A stretch of DNA of 64,000 nt, from the NCBI GenBank assembly GCA_028551475.1, contig CM052360.1:7738501-7802500 (forward strand). Direction: 5' to 3'. The notes under the pieces were generated by a model. That model was not told where the DNA came from. It did not search any database and saw only the letters and a list, made by a program, of their open reading frames with translations. This stretch comes from Casuarina equisetifolia. Taxonomy: Eukaryota > Streptophyta > Magnoliopsida > Fagales > Casuarinaceae. Shown here one piece after another: positions 23,783-37,500 of this stretch (its first letter is position 1; each line of letters opens with the position of its first letter). The translations under genes and the position numbers were made by a program.

Positions 23783-26210
23783 CTATTAGAAGCCCACACC
23801 ACGTCAGGCACCACGTGTGGCTACCATGTTAGCCTTAGCATTGACTAGCAACCTGTGTAAGCCACATCAGCCCTAGGGATGACCCAAGACCAGGATCACT
23901 TTGCAACTCGAATCGCAGTTATTGTTCCCACTCATTTTTAGGACTTTGCCTTTAAGACTACCATTTTTCTCATCAATTTCATTTCCACTCTAGTCATCCA
24001 CAACCTCTCCCCATGGCAACTCTGTGTTTCATACTCCATTAGTCCTCACCCATCTCTAGTTATTTGGCTATGTTCTTTTCCCATATCTTTGGCATATGCT
24101 CTTCATAAACTTGCCCCTCACTCCCATGCTTATGTCTTCCTAGGTTGTCCCCTTAGTTATCATGGCTATTGTTGTTACTACCTCGAAACCCAATGCATCT
24201 TCATCAGTGTTGATGTTGTCTTTCGTGAAGAAATCTTCCCTTACCATTCTTTTACCTCCCTTCCGAAGCCGGATTTGGACATTCCACTCACCATACCCAC
24301 TATAATTGTTCCCCCCTATCATTTCTACTACTTCACCCCCATATCTAGCTCATTTCTCTACCTCTCCGGCTTCCAACTCATCCCCACCAAACCCATCATC
24401 CTTTTTTTAGCCTTTACCCCTACCTCTAACACCGCCAAAACCACTCACATCGCCCCACTACCTGCTTATGTGATGATACTATTACTAGTTGAACCCTAAC
24501 CCATCACCACACCTTTGCCCTGATTGCTACAACCCCTCTATTTTTTAAACCCACCTATTATTCTTTAGTGTTTGTGACTCACACTAGCATGAGGCTATGA
24601 CTATTGAGTACACTGCCTTTCTTCGTAATGGCACTTGGCTCTTGGTTCCCCTTTTGCCTAATGTTCGGCCAATTAGTTGCAAGTAGATCTACAAAGTAAA
24701 ACTCAAGTCAAATGGTTTCATTGAAGAGGTATAAGGCATGTCTCATGGCTAAAGGGTTTCATCAAAGTGCATGCATTAATTTCACTAAGACATTTAGTCT
24801 TGTTGCAAAACCAGTTACTATTTGTACAATTCTTGCACTCATTTACTATTATGGTTGTCATATTTGCCAACTTGATGTCTCTAAAACCTTCTTACATGGG
24901 CATTTATCGAAAGAGGTATACATGGAGCAACCCTGAGGGTTTGTCGACCCAGCACGGCCTTTATATGTTTGTCATTTGTATCATTCTTTTTTCGACCTTA
25001 AACAAGCACCTTGCACATGGTACCAATGCTTAAGCTCCTTCATGGTTTCACTTGGATTTGTCATTTCTCTAGTTGACACATGTTTGTTTATTATGCATAC
25101 ACCTCGATATAGCTTTCTGGTCTTAATTTATGTCAATGACATCATCCTCACAGGTTACTCACAAGCTCCCTTTTATGTCTTATTACACACTTTTCAGCAG
25201 GAATTTGCAATCAAGGATCTTGAGTTAATTCATTACTTTCTTGGTGTTAAGGTCCACCCTATTCTAGATGGAATTCTTCTCAATCAAGTTAAGTTTATGC
25301 ATGACATACTTGCCGGTGCCAAAATGTGTGATGCTAAGGCTATCTGCACCCTATGCACCATTATTTAACCTTTTTCCATCAACTCTAAGGACCCCTTACA
25401 CGACTCGTTCCTCTACTGCAACATTGTTGGTGCCCTTTAGTATCTCATCCTTACTTGTTTAGACATTGCATGTCAGTTTCTGCATCATCCTACCATTGCG
25501 CACTAGTGAGTGGTGAAATGAATTCTTTGTTACCTAATTGCTACACCTCATCTTGGACTTCTTCTCACTCGCAATCCCTCCATTTCACTCCATGTAATTT
25601 CCAATGTTGGTTAGGCTAGTGATCAAGATGACTGATGCTCTGTTTACAGTTTCTGCATATTTATTGGCCGTAATTCAATCTCTTGGAGCTATCGTAAGCA
25701 GCACACCATTGCATGTTCTTGCACTAAGGTTGAATACAAGTCCTTAGTTGACATAATTGCTAAGCTCATATGAATATAATATCTTCTTTGTGACTTGCAT
25801 GCCCTACTGCCTTATCCACCTACCTTCTAGTGTGACAATCTCTTAGCTTTGTACTTGACTACCAATCATGTGTTTCATGCTCGCATGAAATACATAGAGA
25901 TTGACTTTCATTTTGTTTGTGAATGCCTTACTCGTAGTTAGCTCCATGTACATTTCATCTCCTTTATCAATCAAGCTGCTAATATTTTCACTAGAGGTCT
26001 TTCCTCTGCACACTTCCAACTTTTGTGGTCGAAGTTAATGGTTCATGCTGCCCCTTTAGCTTATGGGGGGAGTAAAAGCCCACACCACATCAAGCACCAC
26101 ATGTCCACCATGTGTGACTAACATGTCAGTCCTAGTAGTGACTAGTGACCCATGTAAGACTCGACTTGGGATTGCTTTGCAACCTGAGTCGTAGTCATTC
26201 AGGCTCACAC
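23783..26210 (+). mobile_element. Decayed Ty1/copia element with partial LTRs
   Basis: A block at 23,785-23,925 (agcccacaccacgtc...) matches one starting at about 26,080 (agcccacaccacatc...), the remains of two LTRs. A ttatggggggag polypurine tract (about 26,065) precedes the right one. Between them the plus strand carries the end of integrase (24,089-24,250: KLAPHSHAYVFLGCPLSYHG), reverse transcriptase (24,712-25,370: CQLDVSKTFLHGHL, DLKQAPCTWY) and RNase H pieces (25,640-26,060). The polymerase box reads YVNDI, not YVDDI, so a catalytic Asp is lost. Gag and the 5' half of pol are missing. Confidence 0.88.
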
Positions 26211-26572
26211 GCCAACACAACCGAGTTTGTCATTGTGACTGAATCTATCACCATTCCATTATCAAAATCCTTGATTGGATTCTACATTCTTCTTTATTTT
26301 AAATGTAAAATTAATTTTGAATTAGGTTTTGAATTGATTTTTGATTCTATACAACTATATATATATCATACTTATACTTGTAAATCATTGAGGAAAATTA
26401 AATTAATACAATTTGGGATTTTTACAATTTGGGATTTTTCCAATTCGGGTTTTTAATTCAATCAATGACATTAGATTTTGATGATTGATCCTACTGATAT
26501 CTTATCTTCTTGCATACATAATCAAAGTGCGACGGCAAATATAAATTCTTGACAGAACTCAAGAATTAAAGA

Positions 26573-26818
26573 TTAAGGCCAAACTGATTCGACATAAACC
26601 TTATATTTATGAAGATTCTCCATGGTCATCTCTACGAAGTTGGTGTTATCCTTGACAACCTCTTCTCTTAGTGGAATTTTGGTGGTGAAGCGCTTGGTAG
26701 CGAAGAGATAAGGGGTCGAAGCAAAAGAGGAAGAATGGGAGGGAAGTCTTGATAATATGATTGCATCTGTAGCTTGCAGGTGAACAAGCTGGGACAAAAG
26801 TAGCAGAAGAGAAGCCAT
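26573..26818 (-). CDS. Short secreted-type protein or first exon, unidentified
   Basis: From ATG 26,818 the frame encodes 81 residues beginning with MASLLLLLSQLVHLQATDA, a convincing signal peptide, then a Ser-rich part and a KIPLREEVVKDN segment. A TATA-like box (ctttatag on the minus strand, 26,880-26,887) lies about 62 bp upstream of the ATG, at a sensible distance. The sequence aaataag/gtttatg near 26,594 could be a splice donor, in which case this is only a first exon. I do not recognise the family. Confidence 0.4.
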   Translation of the reverse strand: MASLLLLLSQLVHLQATDAIILSRLPSHSSSFASTPYLFATKRFTTKIPLREEVVKDNTNFVEMTMENLHKYKVYVESVWP

Positions 26819-26879
26819 GATTGATCGTGCCTTTAGAGAAGTTGGTTTTGTTAGATGCAAGGGTTAAGTAGTGTGTAGA

Positions 26880-26887
26880 CTATAAAG
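26880..26887 (-). promoter_or_regulatory. TATA-like box of the secreted-type ORF
   Basis: ctttatag in minus sense, followed by a 60-base leader rich in A, C and T and the ATG at 26,818. Confidence 0.35.
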
Positions 26888-26889
26888 GA

Positions 26890-29320
26890 GAGCTGAGCCC
26901 ATTGTTTGCCTTATTTCAATGGTTTCCCAAACCCGTGGATTCCCCCCCCCCATTCCGGCATCATGCCAGCCCTTAAACAATGCATTGGAATTGGGAAAAG
27001 TCAGTTCAATAGATTCAATCAATGTATAACTTTTCCAGAGGAAATTATAATTCCAAAATCTTGTAAAACCATGGGCCCAAATCATTAGTCGGTTGGGGGG
27101 CTTTGACCGAGTCATGAATACCAGAGAGCCTATGGGTTTTCAACTTAACATACATGCCTTTTTCCAAGGAGCTGCAACAAATAGCCCTGTTTTTGGACCA
27201 CTTGGGTTAAAGATTTGTTGACCAAAGTTGGAAGAAGGACTTGACATGGCCTGGTCGTCACCAAAAACTTGTGGGTTCGGCCCACAATGAACATGGCTGC
27301 CTACAAAAATGGATAAGCTCATGCAGCCTTTTCTTTTGTGGCAGATGAATTGTCATATAAGCTCCTGGAGTACTATGGAGGCTATTCACATTACATTCGA
27401 TACACCACGCTCGAACCATGTGAGACCTGACATCCTATCCATTTGGAGGCATCACCATACCACTAAATTAAGCACATGCAACATGGTTTTGTTCCATCTC
27501 TTTTTTTGCTAATCTTTGATTTTTTACTATATATTAGGTCCTACTCCTACAAAATAAAAAGGATTGTTTCTAGTGTGGTTATGGAATAAGTGATTATGAG
27601 CTAAGAACCTGCAAATAACTCTCTTAAATTTAAGCTTCTAAAATAGTTTATCATTTTTTTTACAAATTAAGTTTGTGGCATAGGTAATCCTTTTTATTAA
27701 TGCCATTGCATTGACAAGTCAAGCTACTCCCCAAATTGAATACTTTGTGAAAAACCCATCTACTTATTCTCGAAAATTCTCATTGAAAAGAAATGTATTT
27801 AAGTTTATAAAGTATATTGTAAGTACTTTTTTTTTCTTTTCGATCTAAGACTTTTTTTCTAATTTTTTACATAAAAAACTTAATGTACAAAAAATATAAA
27901 TTCAAATAAATTATATTACACGAGAAAAAATCTGAAGACAACTTAATATGATATTTGATGAATTCTTAAAAGAGAAAAGGATTTGAGCAACATGAGCAAC
28001 AAAAGACTGCACAAATTAATTTAAAGACAACACTGGGAGTCACTAGAGTGAAGAAATATAATACAAGTTGGAGGGTTTGTCCGCACATAGAATGAAGATA
28101 AAAGACAAATTGATTTTTTTTTTTCACTTTCCTTTCTGGATGGCAACGAGAAAAGCATCAGAAGAAGCTAACTAGTTCCTGGAAATGGGTAAGAGTTGGG
28201 GGATTGTTTAAGACACTTTTTGATTCATTTATTGATTTTTGACAGAAGTGCAGATACTATTCCTTGTGGTATATTGATTTTTTATGTTCATCCAGATGAA
28301 TCATTGGAAACTAGAGCCGACTGAATCCAGAGGGAACCAACTAACATCCACCCTACCATCATTGCATGGGGCCTTTAGATGTATCTAGTAAAAGAAGCTT
28401 CAATTCGCACTTCAAAACTTCATCTACCAAAATTATTATTCACGTCGTATCCTAATGGCATGGCATGGCCTGGCCAAGAAGATTCTCGAAAGTGCCGTGG
28501 TGAACCTTAATTTTCAATCATTATCATAGAGACTGCCTATATAATTAAGGTGGTAAAGAGGGATTTAAAGCATGCATTAGCTCAAGGCGCCATGCTCATC
28601 AAGAGTGATGGGAGAAAAGAGAGAGCACATCTAAAGTTTCCTTATATTGGAGGAGTGCAAGTTGTGCTCTATCCGTTCTCTTGCTTATCTTTGATGAAAT
28701 TCTTCCTGCATTTCTCCACTATTGCTCAGAGAAGAGGATACTTGATCATGAACCACTACTTTCGTGTTTCGAATTCCTCAACTGCTGGGTTGTGCACCGC
28801 ATATAGTCTTATTGGAAAAGAAAGTCATTATGCGAGTTCCTACACACTATTGGAGGAAGGCCTTGTACATATCCAATGCGCAAGTACTTTTCTCCCATCT
28901 TTATTTGCTAATTAACTTCTGCTGCTAGTCATCAATCAAACAATAACATGTACATGAATCAACAATAATCGATTCACTTCTCCTTAGCTGCTGTCCCATC
29001 TTTCTAAGATAGTAATAGGAAATTCTTCTACCTTTTCTTCTATTCTTTATCAGAGAATTAGGCAAAAAAAATTAAGCAGTGTGTGCTTATTTGGCTTGAG
29101 AATAGAGTTAAAAGTCAAATAAGATGTACATTTTCATGCATTTTGGCAAATTACGTAGGAGCTCTTAACTAATTGGTGTTTATGCTCAATCTTCTTACCC
29201 TAAGAGATAAATAGAGGTAAGAAAGCCTAAAACTAACAAAGAATTAAAATGGAGACTAGTTTGACATCGATAAAGGCAAGATCAGGGCTCCACTTTGACA
29301 TGGTAAATGAAAGAATGAAA
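26890..29320. other. Gene-poor stretch
   Basis: Contains a poly-C run (26,943-26,952), AT-rich repeats related to those near 3,700 (around 27,790-27,840) and an unrecognised 121-codon plus-strand frame at 28,550-28,915. No family resemblance was found for that frame, and I do not call it a gene. Confidence 0.35.
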
Positions 29321-29399
29321 GACCTGAACTTAGGTTAGCATAATGTGGATTCTAACAAGGAAAAGAAAGAATAGAGGAGAATTAAGGAAAAACATGAAA

Positions 29400-30640
29400 C
29401 CCTAATTTGTGAATCTCGAATTGAATGATTTTTCTTGATAATTACATTAATTGGAAAACAATTACAATATATACAAAACATAAAACTTTACATATTGAAT
29501 CAAACAATTATGGAAAGGAATCTGGCGGCAGTGACAGTGACAAAGTTAGAAGAACACAATGAACATGCATTATGGGTTGCCGTCGAATCCATAAGCAAGT
29601 GCTCAGGTTGCATGACACTTGTCTAGTTAGGGCTGATGTGGTGTGGAGTTTGATGTAGGCATTGATATGGCAGTTAGCTATTGACGGGGCATTGGCATGT
29701 CTTTTAACATCCCTCACAAGTTGAAGGGGTAGAATACACTGCTAGCTTGGAGTGAAGAAGACGAATGTGAGTTAAGAAAAGACCTTTGTTGAAGATGTCT
29801 AATGCTTAATCCACAGAGGAAATGAATTGCAAGTGAAGTTGACCATGAGCTAAATGTTCCTAGACGAAGTGGAAATTAATCTCAATGTGTTTAGTGTAAG
29901 CATGGAAGACAAGATTGGCAGTCAAATAAAATGCAAATAAGTTGTTGCACCACAACGTTAGTGGATAAGGTGGCAAGGCTCAGAGATCACGTAGGATATA
30001 CTTAAGCAACATGAGTTTAATAGTGGTATTGACAAGGGACTTGTACTCAGCCTCCATGTTGGAGCGGGCGACAGTGCATTGCTAGCAGGAACTCCAACAT
30101 ATCATATTTTTGCCCAGAAAGATGTAGAAACCACCAACTGAATGTCGATCATCACGATTACTAGCCTAACTTGCATTAGAGAAGGCTTATAGAGAGGTAG
30201 AAGGACTTTGAGTGAGACAAAGGTAAGGCAAGGAGTGTCAAACAAGTAATGAAGGATGTGTTTGATGGTTTGTCAATGACCAGTGGTGGAACAGTAAAGG
30301 AACTAGTAGGCGAGGTTGACTGAGTGCACAATGTCAGGATGAGTGAGAGTTAGATATTGTAGGGCATTAACAGTACTCTGGTAAAAAGCAAGGTCTGCAA
30401 GTGGCTTACCATTTCATAGAGAAAGGGGTTCATAAATGGTGTAAGGAGTGGAGACCACCTTGGCATCAGTCATCTTGGCATGGATGAGAATATCTTGAGT
30501 GAACTTAGCCTAATAAAGAATGAGACATTCAGAAGTAGGTTGCACCTCAACATTAAGGAAGTAATGAATAGGGCCAAGATCCTTGAGGAAAAACTCATGG
30601 TGGAGAATCTGTAAAATGAGGCCCTAAGCAAGTAGTTCTA
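29400..30640 (-). mobile_element. Copia 3' fragment: RNase H end and part of an LTR
   Basis: Minus-strand translation of about 29,760-30,100 shows the end of a copia RNase H ([18 protein letters not shown], then HIEINFHF), and the sequence to about 30,640 shows earlier RNase H and RT pieces, all broken. A gtgagggatgtt junction at 29,710 resembles a polypurine tract running into an LTR that begins TGTTAAAAG and extends leftward. The left LTR end could not be placed. Confidence 0.75.
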
Positions 30641-31680
30641 GGATCATTGTTTCTTATCAATAGATTAAATTATTTAACTTTGTTATAACATTCAAGCAAA
30701 TGGCACCATTGGAAATGGAAAAATCAAAACTAATAGTCCCAAAGCACATAGAACACAGTCAAAGTTAGTAAGTAGTTTATACCATCTATATAGGTCAATA
30801 AAAGCCCAGTTGGAAACATAAAAAACTTACCTTCATGGTTCAATTGATTTCCCTCTTACATACTAGAACCTTTACTCATGTACAAATTGCAAGACCAACT
30901 TATAGCCAATATGGTTTGATTTGACTTGCGACTCCACAAGGTCAAAGTTCATACTCCTCCCCCTCCCATATGTATTAAAAAAATGATTTGAATTAAAGTC
31001 AGTAGTAAAAAATAGATAATTGCCAGAGCAAGCAATTTTGAGTTAACAACCAAGGTAGTATTTATAGGATAATAATCCAGTCTCCAGCATTCTCTGCATT
31101 TTAAACAAGAACTAATGAGCAACTAGGCTTTAGTCCTTGTAAAATCATTTTATTATGAAGGTGAAGTGCTATTTTTCTTGTTAAGTTAATGGGATCTTCA
31201 GCATGCTTTACTGAGTCACGGGCTTGGTGAAGTATGCTTCACATAAAGAGGTACAAGAGCTTTAGCAGACACCTTGGAAAGGGTAGTACGTTCCTTGCTT
31301 TTGATGCAATCCCAATGAAGGAAGGAGTGCATGCACAATCCCCAAATGATGATGGAGTATAAGCCTATGCCTACTTTCTCCATGTTTTTGTTGTCTGAAA
31401 AATTTTAATCCATGTAACAGGTCTATGTTCTTGATATAAAACAGAGAATGTAAACTGTCTTTTGTGAGGTTTTTAAGTTGTAACGCTTGCTAACTTTCGT
31501 TGCTGTCGCATTGTTGTTTCTTTACCTTCTTTTTACTAAATGAAATCAAAGAGCCATTGGGTTCCAGACAACCTTTTGTTCCTTCATTCAACTTGTTCTT
31601 AGCATCATCTACTCCATTTCTAAACCAGAGAACTCGGATTACAAGTTCAGTCCTTTAGTGTCTGTTCAATAGTGTGCTTA
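30640..31680. other. Unassigned, probably includes an LTR of the next element
   Basis: No gene seen. The part just left of 31,687 ends against a primer-binding site and is therefore likely LTR sequence, but I cannot mark its start. Confidence 0.35.
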
Positions 31681-31686
31681 AATTCT

Positions 31687-32270
31687 CACCAAGTGGTTAT
31701 CAGAGCCACTCGACCTCCGTGAGACATTTACATGCTCTCTTTAAGCCACAACGGTTGCTATTTCATCATTGTCTGTAGCCAAGTCCTCTTATTCTACCAA
31801 CCCACATACTCTGTTGATTTCCAATTCTTATCTTCGACTCCAATCTTCATTGAGAACAACCATCAGGTTTGGTTCATTATAATGACCACTTACCTGAAAT
31901 GTCAAGGAGCAAGGGACCTGGTTCAAAAAAAGACTTCTTTGATTTACCAATGAAGAGGAGATGACCCCACCAAGAAAGCAGAAGCACAAGAGAAATAAGA
32001 AGAAAGAGCCAAAGACTCTTTTAGTTCCCAAACTTGCAATGGCTAAGTCAACCTTCTCCACGATCTCTCATGCAACTGCTCATAAAAGTGTGGATTCTTA
32101 TCGAGAATGAGTTTCTCTGTATCCAAGGTTCATATGGAATGTGTTCAAGGCTTAAAAAGAGTCTTCAAAGATAGTTAGAATAAAGGAAAGGGAGTCTATT
32201 GTTGATTACTATACTTTAGTCCAAATAGCCAATCATATTAGGGCCTTTAAAAAAAAAGCTAATTGATAGT
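31687..32270 (+). mobile_element. Copia 5' fragment: primer-binding site and broken gag
   Basis: tggttatcagagcca at about 31,695 is a close match to the initiator tRNA-Met complement. Downstream, a Gag N-terminus of copia type follows in several frames: NNHQVWFIIMTTYLK in one frame, then MAKSTFSTISHATAHKS in another. The element breaks off near 32,270, where an unrelated LINE tail begins. Confidence 0.65.
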
Positions 32271-32279
32271 TTTTTTATT

Positions 32280-33420
32280 TTTTTATTTTATGAATATGTG
32301 AGTTTATTCATCGAAAAATAAAAAAATACATAGGCTTAAGGGCATACCCCAGCATTACAGTTCATCTAGGAAAAGATAGAATTTGAAATTCTCCAACTAT
32401 GACTCAACAAAACATTAGCTTGAGAGAGTTTAATATTTCTAAATAAAGAAGCTCTTCCACGGACTACTCTCATGATTTTAGCTAACAACATTGGAATATC
32501 AATAGACTTATTCTGAAAACGTCTACGATTTCATTCTAACCATATACAATAAAGACAAGCTAAGAAAGAAAGCTTGAAAAGCTTTGCGGCTAAATCCTTT
32601 CCCTTAGTTGCTTTAATCATCCATTGCAATTCAGAATCCCAATCGTAGATGACCTTACGAATGCCTTGTTGAGCTATAATAGTTCTCCAAAACTGATTAG
32701 TCCAAGTGCACTAAAAAAATAAGTGTGATCTATTTTCATATTGAGAGCCACAGAAATTACAATACAGATCAATTGAGAGGATCTAGCGAGAAACCATTGT
32801 TGCTGTAGGAAGTTTGTCTCTACATATGAGCCAACCAATGAAATTATGTTTGTTGATTCCTCCTGACCATATCAAATTATACCATTCAACCTCAGTGCTC
32901 ACTTGACGTAATTCCTTGTACATTTTCTTACAACAATAAGAAGGTTTGGATAGAGTAGAGGTTAAGGTTTGTCGTAACTTTAGAAGACCTCTCCAACTCC
33001 ATGCCATATTTCCTTTGATGTCAAGATCCATAATTGAATTTCTCCTGCATTTAGTACTATAAATCCACTTACTCCATAAAGATGAATTAGGGCAATTTAG
33101 GAGATTCCAGAGAGATTGCCCCAACAAAACTTTATTCTATACTTTAAGGTTTAGTAGTCCAAGACCTCCTTCCTTTTTTGGTGAACAAACAACTTACCAA
33201 GCAACCTTATGAGTTTTATGATCCTCTGAATGGCCTACCCAAAGAAAGTGCTTTATAGTTGCGTAATAGAAAAATTTATCATGAGTCTTGCTGTGAAGTT
33301 TAATCCCATTGTCACCACCATTGAACGTTAGAAGTGCGCAATGGCTCCCATGAAAAATACGCTTATAAGGAATGGGTTGTAAGCTCCATGATGACCGATT
33401 CTAAGGAAGATGAAGGCCCA
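32280..33420 (-). mobile_element. LINE (L1-type) 3' fragment with zinc-binding RT tail
   Basis: Minus-strand coding is clearest at 32,783-33,127: MLGQSLWNLLNCPNSSLWSK and, further on, EWYNLIWSGGINKHNFIGWL with RDKLPT. This is the region joining reverse transcriptase to the zinc-binding tail in plant non-LTR elements. Cys and His residues of the tail follow near 32,750 in a broken frame. A T-rich run at 32,265-32,290 is the complement of the poly-A tail. The 5' part is absent. Confidence 0.8.
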
Positions 33421-34500
33421 TTAAAAATTATAAATTATAGCAAAATATGATAAATTTTAACGTAATATTGAACCTAAACGCAAGGTAGAATTGAGTGGGA
33501 TATCCCCTGGCTTAATGACAAAAAGTCAAGGAACTCTTGACCTACAAGTCCACCAGGTCAGGGATTTGAAACCCTTTCTCTCTCTCTCTCGCTTGTGTGT
33601 GTGAAAAAAATAAGGTAGAATTGGAAGAAAAAAAAAGTGGTATAAATTTAAAGAATTTTATACCAAAATTATGTTATACATCTCTCACAATATATTTTTA
33701 TAGATTTTATCTTACTTCTTTCTCACCAATTGAACAACATCTCATCAAATTTTTTTATTACCTATAATCTACATGAATTTGTTCTCATCACCTATAATCT
33801 ACGTGACATTCATTACAAGTTCACAAGGCTCTACAATCAAATCCTTAAAGGAACTTTCTCAAATAACCAACTAGCCCCTTAAAGGGACTTTGCACTAAAA
33901 TAGCTTGTCTACTTAATTTCTTTTATATTACATATTTATTAAAAAAGAAAAAATTTGTAACAACATAGATGTCCCTACTAATTAAGATATTATAACTTTG
34001 TCACTTGACATAATTGTTCCATTAATTAGAACAAAAGTAACTAATGGTAAAATAATTTTTATTGTCCTTGTTACAAGTGGAAAGCAATTTTTTATTGCAT
34101 TTATCAAAGTAGAATATAAATCTTCATGTCATATTTTAATCCTTTTTTAAGCTTAATTTTTTAGAGATGATGATGAGATAAAAGACATTGACCTAAAAAG
34201 TATCAATCAATAATTAAATAAAAAATAAAAAATAAAATGATTAGACTTATTTTCTACCATAAAGACCTGAGTTTGAATTGTCAAAGTTAGAAACTTTCAA
34301 CTTTGTTTCTAATAATAAATCAGGTTTTATAAGATGATCTTCCAAGGAATATTACGAAAAGGAAGAAGATTACTCAGTTATTTGCTTATTTTTAGTGGAA
34401 AGGATTATTCTCTCTCCAGTTATCGGGGGAACTTTGGAACTTTTTCAACGCCATTTGGCTCCAAACGAGTCGAGACGTTCAGCTTCGACTATCCCCTCCC
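33420..34500. other. AT-rich stretch with a possible SINE-like piece
   Basis: Around 33,500-33,600 'ggtcagggatttgaaacc' resembles a tRNA-type B box and is followed by a (ct)n run, as in some plant SINEs; an A box is not convincing. The rest holds nothing recognisable. Confidence 0.3.
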
Positions 34501-34552
34501 AGAACCCTGAAAACTCCAGCAGGAACCGGAGTTGAGAAACTGTAAAAGCAAA

Positions 34553-37500
34553 ATGGAGAGGACAAATCAACCAGAGGACCTCCTCGAAACCCTAGGTAAC
34601 TTCACTAGCTCGGAGAACTGGGACAAGTTCTTTACCATACGGGGCAGCGATGACTCCTTCGAGTGGTATGAGGAGTGGTCCGAGCTCAAGGCCCCCCTCA
34701 CCTCCCACCTCTCCGGCTTCAGTCAACTCCAACAACCTTCACCATCTTCTGCGGCGTCGGGGGTTTCGTGTCGCCGCAGATACTCGTGCCAAGTTGCGGC
34801 AACTCCCAGCTCTCCGAGCACCTCTACGATGCTGGGTTTAAGTGAATCACCAATATCGACTTCTCCAAGGTTGTCATCTCCGACATGTTGCGTCGCCACG
34901 TTCGGAAACGGCCAGGAATGCGGTGGCGTGTCATGGACATGACTAGCATGCAGGTGCTGTGCTGGGGAAATGCTTGATTCTTCTTGTGTATTTGTGTTCC
35001 CTGTATTGATGTATACTCATGCTTATCACCAACTTTGACAGTGAGTTGAGTTATGAGCTGAATATCTAAAAATGCGCTTGCCCTTTTGTTCCAGTATCTT
35101 GTTTTCATTCTTTATAGACTTGGAACGGAGGAGTTAGGTTTAGTTATTGTGTTGGTATATTTAAATGATAATCATTCTGTGCCAATTCGCATGGTTAGTG
35201 ATTCACGAGCTTAGTTCTCTGCCAGAAAAGGTATTTTCACTTCTGTTCATGTTAGTTTCCAAATTTTCAGCCTCAAAATAGGTGGGTTTGTAGAACTCTT
35301 AGTAGTGTGTTTGTTTCTTTGTCATCCGTAGTTTGCCTTAAATAAGTGCTTTTCGCCCCACGAACCAGTATATACCTAGATGTAGTGTGATTGGCACTTC
35401 CTTGAAGCTCTCTATGTGATCTTCCCACCAGCTTGTGGAATATAGAGAAACCTTGACTCGCGACAGATTCAATCAATGTTCAGTGGGGAGAAAAGATAGG
35501 TTGTGTGCATAAGCAATAAAGCATTTTCAATAGTTTTATTAGATACCATGCACGTGGTGCCAGCATTCAAGACAAGAGCTTTAGGAGGTCTCCTCATTTT
35601 CATTATTTTTAAGTAAAAATAGAGGTTTGAATTTGTATTGTTTAGGACTTGAAGTGACTTTTGATGTAAAAGGTGACAAACATATTAGAGGCCTTGGACT
35701 TAATACCATCATGTCGAGTATTGATTTTGAAGATTTTATATCATTTAAGGATTTTAAGATGGAAAGAGATCCGGGAACATGAATTGCTGGAGTTGAAATG
35801 GTTAAAAGTAGGGAGAGTAGCTGTTTCTCAGGCCAAAGGGCTTTGGCAATCTGCTTCAATGAGTCAAAATTGGTCAATCCTTGGAAAAGATAATTCCATG
35901 TTTAAGGCTGTCTTTCTGGAATGTCTGTAGTGATTTTATCAGAAGCTTGTAAATAGATTAAACTTGAGCCGCGGAGTTTACTAATACTCCTTTGTTGGTT
36001 AGTGGAGCCTCAGTCAAATAAGCCTATATTTTCATAATTCTTTTTCTTTATTTTTTAAGAGAATTTTGGTCTCCTAGGAATCTGTATGGCAAATTTGTCA
36101 AGCTCTGATTCATTGAATGAATATTGTCTATCAACATAAAAAGGAATGTTTGGCATATGATTACAGTCATTGGGAGGCATGCCGATCTTTCTAACCATAG
36201 TGGCATGCATTCTTTTGCCCATAGTTGTTGTACTTTGTACTTTATGAGCTGTTGTATGCATAAGTTAATGCTAGTGGCACTGATTCATATGATTGACAAG
36301 TTTTCATTATCACTTTTTTTGTGTTATTTCATAGAAGGTTTGAATTCAAGCTTAGAATTTCTGTTTAGTGAGGCCTGTAAATGTACTGCAAAGCTAGCCA
36401 ATGTCCTTTAATAACTAGCTATATGGTATTTCCAATGATGTCTAACATCAACATCTATCAAAACTGAGACTTTCTAGGTTGTGCTTGTCCACCATGTTAC
36501 TAACTTTTGTTCTGTTTTATTTATTTGTGTTTTAATTTTTAATATTACAATGCATGTACCTAACTCCTACATACAAGGTGTTGAACTCTAGACCTTATAG
36601 CTGGAGTCCTTACTAGCTCACCATTGAGCTAGTTGACTAAGTGACAATGTTACTAACTTTCTTTCTGGCTACGGTATATCTTTGTTGGTCTTATTTTACT
36701 GTTTTATACTGGCCAAATGATTTTCAAAACTATCCATTTTAAACTAATATACTTCGTATATGTGTAGCTTTATGACAGTATGACTATTCTTCCCTAATTC
36801 TCGCAAATTTGCAGTCTATAGAGGAGACTTTTGATCCTGTGCTTGATAAAGGTGGATTGGATGCCTTAATGGAGCCAGAGCTTGGGCCTAAGTTGGGAAA
36901 TCAATATTTGTCGGAGGTCTGCTGATCTTATCTTTGGACCTATTTTATGCACATATCTGTCATGTTTCAACTTAATTGGTCACGGGATATTTATGTTGAA
37001 TTAATATATAATTGTGATTGTATTTCCAGGTGAAGAGAATTCTTAAATCTGTGGGAAAGTTTATTTGCCTTACCTTGGCTGAATCTCATGTTCTAGGTAC
37101 TGCTTTACCACCTTTATTTTAGTGGGAACTCTCTGTGTGTGTGGGTGGCTTAGGGGGGGGAGGGAACTGTTATTCTTTCCCTATTCTTGTTTTCACGTTT
37201 TGAATATTTTTGAGGGAAGAGGAATTTCTTTCTCCCCATAGGTTAATTTGGACTTTGATTGAATAATGACCTGGAGAATCATTTACAGTACTTGCTCTTG
37301 ATGCTGATTGCATATTTAGCAAATTTTATTACTTTCCTTTGGGTTTTTAAAGATGATAATTATTCCACCCTTTCAGGCTTGCTTTTCTCAAAGTTACGAT
37401 TTGGGTGGAAAATGAGTGTTGAGGCCATATCTCATAAACCATCCAGTAAACTAATCTTCGAACATTCATGGTGGTTGCTGAGAAAGAGATGTCAACTACT

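Noticed and set aside
28550..28915. 121-codon plus-strand frame
   Set aside because: No recognised domain and no promoter or splice evidence; not enough to call a gene.
36560..36665. tRNA gene candidate
   Set aside because: Only A-box-like and B-box-like words; arms do not fold as a tRNA, so a SINE remnant is more likely.
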